Source of the DNA: Chlorocebus sabaeus
Lineage: Eukaryota > Chordata > Mammalia > Primates > Cercopithecidae
DNA: 64,000 nucleotides
Direction: 5' to 3'
NCBI RefSeq assembly: GCF_047675955.1
Contig: NC_132909.1
Span: forward strand, 44,319,931-44,383,930
Part shown: piece by piece, positions 35,143 to 54,949 of the stretch
Numbering within the stretch: the stretch's first letter is position 1
Layout: every line of letters starts with the position of its first letter
Notes under the pieces: model-generated
What the model saw: only the letters and a program-made list of their open reading frames with translations
Databases searched by the model: none
What the model was told of the DNA's origin: nothing
Program-made: the position numbers and the translations under genes

Positions 35143-35450
35143 CTGCCAGCCCAACTCGGTGGCTCATACCTGGAATTCCAGTACTTTGTGAGGCCACAGC
35201 GGGTAGATCGCTTGAACCCAGGAGTTCAAGACCAAGACCAACCTGAGCAACATAGGGAGATCATGTCTATACAAAATACTTAAAAAATTAGCCCTTGTGG
35301 TGGCACTCACATGTCATCCTAGCTGCTTGGGAGGCTGAGGTGGGAGGATCACTTGAGCCTGAGAGGTCGAGGCTGCAGTGAGCCATGATTGCACCACTGC
35401 CCTCCAGCCTGGACAACAGGTGAAAGAACAAAAATCAAACAAACAAAACA
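35143..35450 (+). mobile_element. Old Alu (AluJ-like, plus)
   Basis: A highly diverged Alu (CCCAACTCGGTGGCTCATAC to CAACAGGTGAAAGAAC), consistent with an AluJ-age copy. Confidence 0.75.
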
Positions 35451-35683
35451 AAGGAAGGAGGAAGACTGCAGGTGCCGGGCAGATGCCTACCAAGTCCGTA
35501 ACAGCATTGCAAAGCAAAGGGGAGCTGTGGAAAAGACTCCGAGGCCGGACCATTGATTCAAAATGAGGACAAGCGCATTTTGGTCTCCAAGACCAAAAGG
35601 CAGGAGGGATGGCACAGAAGAGGTGGCTGCCAGGCTGGCAAAGATCAAAAGCTCTTCATAGGTGAGCAGGAGAATTAGGTTCT

Positions 35684-36192
35684 CCCCCCTCAACCTCCTG
35701 AGTAGCTGGGATTATAGGCCTAAGCCACCACGTCCAGCTAATTTTTGTATTTTTAGTAGAGGCAGGATTTTGTCATGTTGGCCAGGCTGGTCTCGAGCTC
35801 CTGACCTCAAGCCATCCACCTGCCTCAGCCTCCCAAAGTGCTGGGACTATAGGTATAAGCGACCATGCCTGGCCTGTATTATTTTTATTTTTATTTATGT
35901 ATTTATTTTAAGATGGAGTCTTGCTCTGTTGCCCAGGCTGGAGTGCAGTGGCGTGATCTCGGCTCACTGCAAGCTCTGCCTCCCCAGTTCAAGCAATTCT
36001 CCTGCCTCAGCCTCCTGAGTAGCTGAGACGACAGGCACGCACCACCACGCCCGGCTAATTTTTGTATTTTTAGTAGAGACGGGGTTTCACCATGTTGGCC
36101 AGGCTAGTCTCTAACTCCTGACCTCAGGTGATCTGCCCACCTCGGCCTCCTAAAGTGCTGGAATTAAAGGCATGTGCCACTGCGCCCAGCCA
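35684..36192 (-). mobile_element. Two minus-strand Alus
   Basis: A partial reverse Alu at 35684-35873 lacking its 3' part, then a full reverse Alu at about 35905-36192. An ATTTTTATTTTTATTT stretch separates them. Confidence 0.85.
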
Positions 36193-36890
36193 ACAATTAA
36201 TTCTTAATCAATGATGAATGTCATCAGAGCAGGGAAGATGGACAGGAATTGAAACATGGGGATCCTAGGGGATGCTGACGTGGCTGAGAACTTGGTGAAG
36301 CAGGACCAGGAGTGTGCTCCTGCAGAGGGGACTGCATGTGCAAAGGCCCTGGGGCTGGAAGGAAAAAGATAGGCTCAAGAAATCCAGATAGAACCTCACG
36401 CAGAAGGAGTGAGGGGCAGAGTCTCACAGAAGCGCTTGGAGGTGTTAGTGAGACCCAATCGTGGGAATCTCTGCTGTCTGGTGATATTTGGGCTCCTCAA
36501 GACAACGGTAAACCCCAGAAAGGTGTGAACTCTGGGATCAGATTTGGTTTATCCAAGATGGAACCAGAGCGCGGCTGGAGAGGCCGGAAGCCCCAAGAGG
36601 AGGAAGTGGGCACCGTTGCTGAGTGAGAGGCTGGGGCAGCTTGGACCTCGGTGGTTGCCATGGAGACAAAGAGATGCTTGTGGGCTAGAGGTATGCTTTG
36701 CAGGCCTAGGGGACAAGCCGTGCTGATGGAATGAAGTGAGGTGAGGACAGTTAAGAATCAAGATGCAGCCCAGATGTCTAGAGCCACTGAGATGAGAAAG
36801 TGGGGGCCAGGCAAGGAGACAGAGTGAGTCCAAATGAAGTCCCTTTCAAACTGGGCTGACCAGTGACAGTAGCCATTTAAATCCACAGTG
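36193..36890. other. Intergenic stretch, probable ancient repeat
   Basis: GGACTGCATGTGCAAAGGCC and CTGGGGCTGGAAGG are phrases common in an old interspersed repeat family I cannot name. CCAAGATGGAACCAGAGCG follows. No coding gene seen. Confidence 0.4.
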
Positions 36891-36891
36891 G

Positions 36892-39260
36892 GGCTGGCCG
36901 CAGTGGCTCATGCCTGTAATCCCAGCACTTTGGAAGACTGAGACAGGTGGATCACTTGAGGTCAGGAGTTCAAGACCAGACTGGAAAACATGGTGAAAAC
37001 CCGTCTCTACTAGAAACACAAAAAATTAGCCAGGCATGATAGTGGGTGTCTGTAATACCAGCTACTTGGGAGACTGAGGCACGAGAATCGCTTGAAACCA
37101 AGAGGCAGAGACTGCAGTGAGCCGAGATCGTGCCACTGCACTCCAGCCTGGGCAACAGAAAGACTGTGTCTCAAAAAAAAAAAAAAATTAAAAAATTAGC
37201 CTGACATGATGTCTTGTCAGAGACAGGATCTTACTCTATCACCCAGGCTGGCGTGCAGTGGTGCAAACACAGCTCACTGCAGCCTCAACCTCCCCAGGCT
37301 CAAGCAATCCTTCCGCCTTAACTTTCCAAGCATCTGGGAGTAGCTGGGACTACAGGCAGCTGCCATAATACTTGGCTAATTTTGTATATATGTATATTTT
37401 TTGTAGAGACAAGGCTTTGCTTTGTTGCCTGCATCTGGCCTAAAAAATTGTTTTAGAGAAAGGGTCTTGCTATGTCGCCCGAGCTAATGTGAAACTCCTA
37501 GTCTCAAGCAATCTTCCCACCTCAGCCACATTAGTAACTGGGACGAGAGGCACATGCCCCCACAACTGGTCAATTTTTTTTTTTTTAAATGAAGACGGGT
37601 ACCTCAGCTGGGTGCAGTGGCTCACGCTGTAATCGCAGCACTTTGGGAGGCCGAAGCAGGCGTATCACCTAAGGTCAGGAGTTCAAGACCAGCCTGGCCA
37701 ACATGGCGGAACCCCATCTCTAATAAAAAAATGCTGACCGGGCGCAGTGGCTCACGCCTGTAATCCCAGCACTTTGGGAGGCCGAGGAGGGCAGATCACG
37801 AGGTCAGGAGATCGAGACCATCCTGGCTAACAGGTGAAACTCCGTCTCTACTAAAAATACAAAAAATTAGCTGGGTATGATGGCGAGTGCCTGTAGTCCC
37901 AGCTACTCAGGAGGCTGAGGCAGGAGAATGGTGTGAACCTGGGAGGCGGAGCTTGCACTGAGACGAGATCGCGCCACTGCACTCCAGCCTGGGCAACAGA
38001 GCGAGACTCTGTCTCAAAAAAAATAAATAAATAAAAAATTTTAAAAATGCAAAAATTAGCTGGGCATGGTGGCATGTGCCTATAATTCCAGCTACTCGGG
38101 AGGCTGAGGCAGGAGAATCGCTTGAACCTGGGAAGTGAAGGTTGATGTGAGCTGAGATCACGCCACTGCCCTCCAACCTGGGAGACGGAGTGAAACTCAG
38201 TCTCAAAAAAAAAAAAAAGACAGGTCCCTCACCATGTTGCCCAGGCTGGTCTTGAACTCCTGAGCTCAGGCAATCTGCCCGCTTCAGCCTCCCAAAGTGC
38301 TGGGATTACAGGCGGGAGCCGCCACACCCGGCCTATTATTGTTATTATTTGAGAAAGTGTCTCAATCTTTCGCCCAGGCTAGAGTAGAGTAGCGTGATCT
38401 GGGCTCACTCCAACCTCCGCCTCCCAGGTCGAAGCAATTCTCATACCTTAGCCTCCCAGGTATCCGGGATTATAGACATGCGCCACCTCGCCCGGCTAAT
38501 TTTTTTGTATTTTTAGTAGAAATGGGGTTTCACCATGTTGGCCAGGCTGGTCTCGAGCTCCTGGCATCAAGTAATCCTTCTGCCTCACCCTCCCAAAGTG
38601 CTGGGATTACAAGCATGAGCCACCGCACCCAGCCTTTTATTTTTATGTATGTATTTATTTATTTTTGGTCACTCTTCTCAGCCAGGCTGGAGTGCATTGG
38701 TGCAATCATGGGTCACTGCAGCCTTGTCCTCCTGGGTTCAAGTGATACCTCCGCCTCTGCTTCAGCTCAGCAGCTGAGATTACTGGTGCCCACATCTAGG
38801 CCTGGCTAAATTTTTTAATTTCTTGTCAAGATGAGTCTGGCTATATTTCCCAGGCTGGTCTCAAACTCCTATACTCAAGTGATCCTCCCGCCTCAGACTT
38901 CCGAAGTCCTGGGATTACAGGCATGAGCCACCGTGCCAGGCCAAGGGGCTTTTTTTTTTTTTTTTTTTTTTTGAGACAGGGTTTTGCCCTTGTTGCCCAG
39001 GTTGGAGTGCAATGGTCTAGTCTCAGCTCACTGCAACCTCTGCCTCCAGGGTTCAAGCAATTCTCCTGCCTCAGCCTCCCGAGTAGCTAGGTTTACACAG
39101 GCTTGCGCCACCTCGCCCAGCTAATTTTTGTATTTTTGTAGAGACAGGGGTTTCACCACGTTGGCCAGGCTGGTCTTGAACCCCTGACTTCAGTTGATCC
39201 ACCCTCCTCTGCCTCCTAAAGTACTGGAATTACAGGCGTGAGTCACCACGCCCATCCCCT
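36892..39260. mobile_element. Alu-dominated block
   Basis: In order: a plus Alu (36892-37185), old minus Alu fragments (37215-37600), a plus Alu left part (37605-37725), a plus AluY-type copy (37736-38030), a plus right arm (38045-38215), a minus left arm (38218-38335), minus Alus (38345-38635 and about 38680-38942), and a minus Alu with a 22-base T run (38950-39258). Almost no other sequence remains. Confidence 0.8.
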
Positions 39261-39750
39261 CCAGAGATCTTGAATATCTCCAGGGGAGGCCACTTGGTCA
39301 AGCTGTGGTCTTGGGTCAGGGGATGCTGGGAAGGACACCAGGAAAGACCTTGACTCCTCCCTCCTCTCATTTCCTGCCAGTGGTCCCTCTGACTGACTCC
39401 AGTGGAAAGAATAGGGCCCAAGTGGATCAACCTTCCAGGATCAGGGTAGGGTGAAGGGTGGAGAGTCTTACACGCAGCCCTAGTAGCCATCATCTAATTT
39501 GCTGCTCCAACCTGCCAACCCACTGTCACTCTGACAGCCTGGAATCGCTGGGAATCTCCACCCCATTGCCTGTGGGCTGGGGCCGTCATGCTCCTCATCC
39601 CGAGCTCTGCCCAGGGGATGAGGCCCTATATCAATCAGGAATCTCTGGTTTCGAGCAACAGGAACCAACTCAAGTTAACTGAATCTCAAAGCGGAATTAC
39701 GAGATGAATCTGGAGGAGTCTGCAGAACAGACAGGAATGAGTGACAGAGT
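39261..39750. other. Intergenic single-copy-looking sequence
   Basis: About 0.5 kb without a repeat I can name and no convincing exon. Confidence 0.5.
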
Positions 39751-39769
39751 GAGACCCTGTCTTATTTTT

Positions 39770-40400
39770 TGTTTTGTTTTGTTTTGTTTTTGAGACGGAG
39801 TCTCTCTCTGTCACCCAGGCTGGAGTGCAGTAGCGCGATCTTGGCTCACTGCAAGCTCCGCCTCCTGGGTTCACGCCATTCTCCTGCCTCAGCCTCCGGA
39901 GTACCTGGGACTACAAGGGCCTGCCACTGTGCCCAGCTAATTTTTTTGTAATTTTAGTAGAGATGGGGTTTCACCGTGTTAGCCAAGATGGTCTCGATCT
40001 CCTGACCTCATGATCCGCCTGCCTTGGCCTCCCAAAGTGCTGGGATCATAGGTGTGAGCCACCGCGCCCGGCCGACCCTGTCTCATTTTTTGAAAAATAA
40101 ATAAATCAAGCTAGCTGGGCGCAGAGGCTCAAGCCTGTAATCCCAGCATTTTGGGAGGCTGAGGTGGGCGGATCATCTAAGGTCAGGAGCTCAAGACCAG
40201 CCTGACCAACATGGTGAAACTGCGTCTCTACTGAAAATACCAAAATTAGCTGGGCGTGGTGGCATGTGCCTGTAATCCCACCTACTTGGGGACTGAGGCA
40301 GGAGAATCACTGGAACCCAGGAGGCGGAGGTTGCAGTGAGCTGAGATCATGCTACCGCACTCCAACCTGGGCGACAGAGCTAGATTTTGTCTCAAGAAAA
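39770..40400. mobile_element. Minus Alu followed by plus Alu
   Basis: A reverse Alu (39787-40073) is flanked by GACCCTGTCTTATTTTTTG and GACCCTGTCTCATTTTTTG, meaning that it entered the tail of an older repeat. A plus Alu follows at about 40110-40400. Confidence 0.85.
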
Positions 40401-40528
40401 AGTAGACTGGAAGCCAGGTGGCTACAAAATCAAGTCCTCTTCAACATGCAACTTGTCCCTTCATAGGAGGGACATCAGGCACAGGAAGGGACGCTGAACT
40501 GCCCCTGTCAGATGGGTGGCACAAGCCC

Positions 40529-40860
40529 TTTTTTTTTTTTTTTTTTTTTTGAGACAGAGTCATGCTCTGTCACCCAGGCTGGAGTTCAGTGGCGCAATCA
40601 TAGTTCACTGCAGCCTCCACCTCCCCGCCTCAAGCAATCCTCCCACCTCAGCCTCCCGAGTTGCTGGGACCACAGGCTCAAGTCACCACACACACCCAGT
40701 TAATTATATACATATATGCTTTTTTTTTTTTTTTTTTTTGGTACAGATGGAGACTTGCTATGTTGCCCAGGACAGTCTGGAACTTCTGGGCTCCAGTGAT
40801 TCTCCTGCCTCGGTCTCCTAAAGTGCTGGGATTACAGGCATGAGCCGCTGCGCCTGGCCA
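40529..40860 (-). mobile_element. Reverse Alu split by a T-rich run
   Basis: Right arm at 40529-40700, then TTAATTATATACATATATGC plus a long T run, then left-arm sequence to 40860. It is either one Alu with an expanded linker or two partial copies. Confidence 0.75.
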
Positions 40861-41089
40861 CAAGCCAGTTTTCCAGGTATATCTGTAGCTGAGAGGGTGA
40901 CTCTCAGCACAGGGAAGTTAGAGCAGAGGGAGTGCCCTTCCGAGGGACAGCTACTTTCAGTCCCTGGTGCCACCTGGGTTTCCAGGACTTTCCCATGTCA
41001 GAAAGGTCCTGCTCGGCAGGGGTCACAGCTATGCATGGGCCACACCCCAAGGGCAGACAGGCAACTGAACAGAAGCAGGCTCAGCCTGA

Positions 41090-41589
41090 GACTCTTTTAT
41101 ATACATGGTTTATTCCTCCCCAGCCCCAGACAAGCCCCAGGCACACACTGTCAGGGCATGGAGATGCCCACACCCCATCTTTCGGAAGCTGGGTCTCTGG
41201 AGATCGGGATGGGGAGAAGGGGGAAGCCTTAGCAAGATGCAGCTCCCCCTTGGCCTCAGCCCCCCCAGAGAGGGGACAGAGAAGGAAAAAGGATGGCGAC
41301 ACAGGACTGGGGTTCAAATACTGAGAAAGCCACACAATAGAAGACAAAAAGTAGCAAGCCCCGGAGAAAGCGGGGACAAGGAAGAACCAGCGCCCAATCC
41401 CACCCTCCTCCCAGCTGGGTCACTGCGTCCCCAGGACTCTGTGGGGCAAGGGGTGGGACTGGGAAGAGAGGAAAGATTTGGGGGTGGAGGGGCTCAAGGC
41501 TGGACCCACCCTGCCCTTGGACTTCTGGGCTCAGGGCAAGTGAGGCCCGAGGGGCCCCTGCAGTTAGCAATGATGGGGCCGGCGGAGGC
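41090..41589 (-). other. TMEM59L: TMEM59L 3' UTR with poly(A) signal
   Basis: Downstream of the TAG stop, the minus strand runs about 0.5 kb without Alu to a canonical AATAAA at 41114-41109. Cleavage is expected 10-30 bases further, near 41085-41100. The end of the mRNA is inferred from the signal. Confidence 0.75.
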
Positions 41590-49063
<7,474 letters not shown>

Positions 49064-49260
49064 GGCCGGGCGGAACGCGGGGGTTGCGGGGGACTCCGGC
49101 TCAGGCCGGGCACGGAGGATGCAGCGGCTGCGGCGGGGACCGGGGCGCTGACGTCACCCGAGCGAGGCAGCCTGGGAAGGGGGGGTGGGAGATGCGGAGA
49201 GCGGGCGGGGGAGCCGAGCTGCGGCACCCGCGGGGTGCGGGTCGGGCAGGGCAGGTGCAT
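49064..49260 (-). promoter_or_regulatory. TMEM59L: TMEM59L promoter with CRE
   Basis: CpG-rich sequence upstream of the TMEM59L ATG with no TATA box seen. A perfect palindromic cAMP response element, TGACGTCA, lies at 49149-49156, about 90 bp upstream of the start codon. A GGGCGGGG box lies near 49203-49210. The CRE suits a gene reported to be brain-enriched; activity is inference. Confidence 0.7.
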
Positions 49261-50029
49261 CACGGCCCCCACTGTCTATCCCATCGCGGGGATCCCAGGA
49301 CACCTCCCTGGTGCCCACGGTGGGGGGGGTGGATCTCTGCTGGCGCTTGGTGCCAAAAGGAAATATATAGGGGGATGGGATGGAGGGGGCTATTGGCCAG
49401 GGATGTCGAGGAGAGTAGAAAGCCTGGAGGAGAAGGCGATGTGTGCGCCTACCACGCGGGAAAGAGGAGAAAGAGGTGTCCAGGCTACAAGGGTCAGCGA
49501 GGATCCTGAGGCGAAGAGCTTGTTGCAGGAGGAGGGAGGGCGATGGGGCTGGAGTCCAACCAGGGAAGGGAGAGGGAGGAAGGTGAGGGTCGCAGGACCT
49601 GGCAGCTGAAGCCTGGCATCTTCTCCTTTGACACCCAGGTTAGAAAGGAGACAACTTGTGCGCAGTTTGCCTCCTCCGGGAAGCCCTCTGAGCCCCTCCC
49701 TTTCTCCTTCAACCTCGCCTGCCTCTGGCCCAGCCCTGATCCACTGACCTAGGGGATCTGGCCCTATCTCCGCAAGGCTGGAGACCCCTGGGCTGGGGCT
49801 TAGTGGGAGGGAACACAGAGGTATGCTCAGGAGGGGAGGGGGAGATGCTAACATTTCTAATTCTCGTGGGAAAACGGGGCAAATAGCGACACTTCTGACC
49901 TCCATAACCATCACACCCCAGGGCGATGGACTGTAGCCCCAGGAGTCGAATCTCGGGTTAGGGGGTACCCCCAGCTTCCTTTCCGCCAGGCACGGGAGTG
50001 GGGACGCCCCTCTAAACCCGGATCCTCTG

Positions 50030-50420
50030 CAAAGATGCCGCCGCTTTCGCTGGCATGCCTGGCGCAGGTGCCTGCAGAGCCGCGCAGCCGCCCGCGGGTC
50101 CCCCACCTACGCTCCGCCCCTGCAGACGGGGCGACAGCCTCGCAGGGTCGGCGGGTCAGAGGGCGGCTCAGGTTCCGGCCCGGGAGGAGGTTGTCCCGGG
50201 TGGGGGCCTGGCGCACCCCCTCCCCCGGCCTGCGGCCGCGCTTTCATCTCAGCTGCCCCGGGCCGGCCCCCACGTGGCTTAATCAGGCGCGGCTGTGCCT
50301 GGCGGACCCCGAACATCTGGATCCCGGTGCGGCCCCTCCCCCGCCCCGCCCCGCCCCTCCCCTCCCATGCTAGGCCGCTGCGACCCGGCGGCTAGGGCCT
50401 CCAGCCCGCAGTTTGCGCCA
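50030..50420. promoter_or_regulatory. CpG-dense block without assigned gene
   Basis: High CpG density (GCCGCGCAGCCGCCCGCGGG, GGCCTGCGGCCGCGC), about 1 kb upstream of TMEM59L on its own strand. It could be an upstream promoter of TMEM59L or a regulatory island. No transcript evidence is available from sequence. Confidence 0.4.
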
Positions 50421-53400
50421 GAATCCAGCAGAATTCCGCTTCTAACCCACCAGCGCGCCAGGTCCGCACCTTGGGAAACAGCCCTGTGCCTTGTGACCAA
50501 TACTGTCCCCCATTTCACAGGTGGGAAACTTAGGCTCCGGGACGCGTTGGCAAAGACAGCATTCAAGCCCACACATGTTAATTCCAGAGGCCCGCGTGCG
50601 CCTAACCCCTCCACAATTACTGTCCTTCATTCATTCCAACAAAACACTTTTTCCTGCAACAACCCTATAGGATAGGTACCAGCAGCGTTGCCCTTTTATA
50701 GGGGTGAGGAAACATGCTCAGACTGCAAAGTGGTTCTGTCCAGGTGACAAGGAGAGAAGCAAAGAAAAGCCGGCAGAGCCCTGCCAATGATGGGAGGGGA
50801 CCTTTGGGCATAAGAGGCATTGCTTAAAGCTCATCAGGGAGGAGGGACACCCCGCGCCCTTTTGCAGAAGGAGAAACTGAGGCTGGAGGAGTGGGTCGAT
50901 CACCCAGGTTGCCCGAGGGGAGAAGGGAAAGAGGCTGATTACCGCCCACCCAGCCCCCTTTCCGCTGCACTAGGCCGCTGGGGGGGTTGAGCGGAAAGAG
51001 GACTTGACCCCGGCCCCCAAGGTGAGCCCCCGCGCCCCTCCTGCTGTTCCCGGGGGAGCCGGTCCAGGTGAGGGGCGGGCGGGCCGGCGGGCGGCCAGGG
51101 TCGGGTTTCAGGAAATCCGCCGACATTCCTTCGGGGCTTAAGAGGGAAAGTTGACTCGGCGCCGCCCTCGCCCCCCCCCACTTCCTACCCCCCGGGGCGG
51201 CCTGGCCGGGGGCGGCAGGCGGGGGGCGCTGAGGCCGGCCTGGGCGTGAATCAGCGGCAGGCCAGGCGTCCGGGAAGCCACAGCAGCCGAGGTCAAGGCA
51301 GGCAGCGGACAAGCGCCCTTTGTCCCTTGCCGCCCTCACCACGACCCTGCTGACCCCCACCTCCAAGCAGGGTACAGGCTGGGGAGGAGGCAGGGTACCA
51401 TGGCGCCGGTGGTTGTTGCTGAGGGTTGTTGGGGGAGGAAGGAGGGATGTGGCTGCCCCCCTAAAGCAGCTGGTGCCTCCTGGGATCCAGACTTCAGAGG
51501 TTTCTCAGGGTACAGATGGGCAGGGAAACTGGCCTCCCTGGGGCAGGTCTGCAACTTTCTAGGCAGATCCCCTAGGCAGGTCTGCAACTCCCCAGGCCCC
51601 GCCTCCAGTTCCTGAAGTCCAGAGTGCATTAAACTGAGGACCCAGGCATCCCTTCTCTCCAGACTCAGCCTCCAGGGCAGAAATTATAAAGCCTAGGGTA
51701 CACACAGGCCCTACTTTCCTATGCCACAGACCCTGAACCAGGTGTCCAGACCTTCACTGCCCCTTAGTTCCTGAAAGCACCTGCCTGGAACACCATACTG
51801 GGGGGGTCTTGAGCATGGGGCTCTCAGAATGGGAGAGGCAGCTCTCAGCCTTGCTCCCTCCCAGTGCTTGTGGGTCCCCACAGGACCCTGAAGGTGCCAC
51901 TTCCACTGCCCCTTCCCTGGTGCACCCTCAGTGCCCTGGAATCATGAGGGAGCTGGGAATGGAGGACCCCCCAACCTAATACCTCTAATCCAGAAGTGAC
52001 GTTTTTGAGTGGAGGGTGCAGGACTAAGGAGGGGTCCCTCCCCCACCCCAAGGGGAGGCCCTCCCTCCGCCCGAGGGGAGGCCCTCCCTCCATCTGCCCC
52101 TTATACGTTCCCAGCCAACTTCAAGTACTTGGGTCAATATTTGTCAGAAGTTCCGTTGACGCTAGCTCCCTTTTGTCCTCAAGGAGATGATGGAACTGGG
52201 GAGGAATGGGTTAAACTTCTGGGGGCCCTAAGGGCACTCTGGGGTCAACTCCCTTTCCCTGAAGTCAAAGGTGTGGGGTAAAGGTCACCCAAGGGCAAAG
52301 GTCACACTCCAGGGTGGGGCTGGGCAGTATTGGAAAATGGTCCCTCCCTTTCTATGGGTAAGAACAAGAGGGATGTCTACTGGCTAGGGTCACACAGCAA
52401 GACAGAGAGTGTGTTCCAGGCTTGGACCCCAGGCAGCATGACTTGCTGGGACTGAGTTTCCTTGGAAGGACTAAGTTCTCCATCCTCTGCTTTTGCAAAT
52501 ATTTAGTGAGTGCTTTGCTTTCAGCCCTCACTGGGCCCACCATGGGGTCCAAAGGGGCTGAGGCTGCCCACAGTCTAAAGAAAATCAGTTGCACAAGAAA
52601 TGAAATGGTTGGAAGAGTTGTGTTTCAAAAACAATAAAACAAAGTGAAGGAGAGGGAGAGTGCTGGGGGAAGGGTGGAGGGCCTCTCTGAGGAGGTGGTA
52701 CTGGACCTGTGACCTGATGGAGGAGAAGGAGCTAACTGGGGAACCTGTGGGGAACAGCATTCCAGCAGAGGGAACAGCCAATACGCAGAAGCTGTTCGAT
52801 AGTAACAAGCCTGGTATGTTTGGGGAAACAAGGCTCCAGTGGCTGGGGCGGAATGAGGGAGAGGAGGGGGAAGAGGAGAGGAAAGAAGAGGAGGGGAGAG
52901 CATGGCGAGAGGGTGATAGGGCAAAGATCTGCTTTTTCTGCTTTTAAAAGCTCCCTTTGCCTGGTGTGCAGAGAAAGGCAGAAGGGTTATCAGAGAAGCC
53001 CCGAGGAGGCCGGGAAGGATCCCTGAGGGAGACCGTGGGGCCTGGATCTGAATGGGGTGGGGAGAAGGGGTCGGAGTCTCAGAATGGAGATGTGTTTTGG
53101 AATCAGAGCCAACAGGATTTGCTGATGAATTGGACATGAGGGATGAGCGAAGGAGAGAGTTGTCACGTGCACTTCCAGGTCTCTGGCCTGAGCACCTGGA
53201 TGGATGCGGGAGCCCTTTCCCAAAACCAAAATGACTGGAAGAGAAGTAGAAATGGAGGGGGGAATAAAATCAAGGTTTTGCTCCAGAAGCCTGAAATCCT
53301 CCCAGAAGGGGGTGAGGCGTCTCTTCCCGGAAGGGGCTGAGAGCATCTGCAAACAGGAGCCATGGGGGAGTAGTGGTGAGTATCCTAAAAACTCAATTCC

Positions 53401-54160
53401 AGCCAACAACTGCCACCTCCACTTAACCTCAAGGTCCCCTGGCAGGTAGGACTATGGCTCCATGTTTCAGAGGGGACAAGCAGGCCTGGGGGTCACCTCT
53501 GCTCCAGGAGATCCTCCAGTGCTGTGCTAAGGGCTTGGATTGTAGAGACTTCTGCTGCCTTGCGTCTTCCCACGGAAGCTCTTAGGCTGGGTGGTGCCCA
53601 CTGTGCAGAGGAAGAAACTGAGGCACAAAAGGCCTGGTTTTCCAAAGTAAATGCCAGCGTCTCTCCTTGTCTCTCTTCTCCATCCAGAGTTCAGATGGGG
53701 CAGGGGCGCCCTGGGCCCGTATGGGCTCCCATCCCCCAATCTTGTTTTTTGATAGTCTGGAGTCTGAACTGGAGATTTAAGTAGAAGAGGGTGGGGCTTC
53801 AGTATTGGGCAGAAAAATGGGGGCTCCGGAGCCCCCCTGAGACACTTTTGCCCCCTTGACTGGTTGGGGACCTGGGGAAATAATCCAGGCCTCTAAGGGA
53901 CTCCTGGAAAAGGGGACTTGGAGCCGTTCCGTTCCCTGGGCGCTGCAGCTGGGGGCGGGGCTGCGACCCAAAGTGGGTAATTGCACCCTCCAACTCTCAT
54001 TTCAGGCACCCCCATCCGCAGCAGCCTTGGAGGCCAGGAACCCTTTATTCTTGGGGGCCGCATGGGGGTGGGGACCGGGAGGAGGGAGATGGGACGCCCG
54101 GGCCGGGAGGGGTCCCGAAACTCGAGCAATGGCCAAAAATAATAACACGGAGAAGGCTCT

Positions 54161-54168
54161 TTGCGCAA
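54161..54168. promoter_or_regulatory. C/EBP palindrome TTGCGCAA
   Basis: A perfect TTGCGCAA in a CpG-rich block about 1.15 kb upstream of the CRLF1 start codon. C/EBP factors bind this palindrome, and CRLF1 is a cytokine-related gene, so a link is plausible but unproven. Confidence 0.35.
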
Positions 54169-54949
54169 AAGAAGGAAGACAAACTGCGTCGCTCCGGGCA
54201 GCCGGCGTTACCTGGAGTCGGCGGGCGGCGGCCGCCGGAGCGATTACTCACCGCGTGGCGCACCCCACCCGCGGGCCGCTGAGTGGATTTTTCCGTGGCG
54301 GGGTGTGAATAGGTCCCGGGGGGAGAGCTTCTTACCGCTCTCCTCCTGGGAATCCCTACTACTGCGGTGCGGGACCCAGTTCCCGCGCAGGCCTGGGTCC
54401 CCGCTCCCACAGGGGACTACATCTCCCCGTCTGCCCACGCAGGAGCTCCCTCCCGAGGCCCCCGGGGCGCCCAGAGCAACCTCAAACCCATCCCGCGCGC
54501 GAGGGGGACAGCGCAGCCAGGGAGAAGGCGAAGGACTCCGTGCCTTCCTGCTTTTTCTCCTTTCTTCCAGCAAAGCCTGGGGCCGAGGCTACCCGCGGAG
54601 AATCGAAAAGAGGAAGGATGAGGTGGGAGGGCTGGGACCCGCGCGCCGAGGGCGTGGGGCTGGGGGTGACTTTTAGGCCCCTGGGAAGGCAGAGGGGCTG
54701 GAGATGGGGGTAGGCGGGACTCAGGGACCGCTCGGTGGGGGGGCGGGGCCAGAGCTGGGGTGGGGGCCGAGACAGAAGATTGGGCGGTGGAGGGGGGAAT
54801 GGAGGAGCTGGGGACCAAAGGGGCCACTGAAGAGGCACTGGGCTGAGAGGAGGGTGCAGGGAAGTGGGCAGGGTTATGGAAACGGGATTGCGGGTGCCGG
54901 GTCCCAGACTGGGGGTGGGAAGCCTGGAGCTGGCAGGGTTGGAGAGGGA

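Larger units (their letters stand above)
49270..54940. other. GC-rich gap between divergent TMEM59L and CRLF1 promoters
   Basis: Contains CpG-dense blocks at about 50030-50420, 51000-51310 and 53930-54480, with no supported exon in any. There are MIR-like fragments at about 50490-50605 (minus), 50630-50730, 50865-50935 and 53585-53645, and an unidentified ancient repeat at 52650-53270. The open frames here are long because of GC content and have no recognisable domains. No Alu is visible across this gap, in contrast to the rest of the window. Confidence 0.65.

Noticed and set aside
51101..51118. STAT-like TTTCAGGAAATC site upstream of CRLF1
   Set aside because: The half-site spacing is two bases rather than the usual three; it fits an ETS core just as well. 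Too weak to report.
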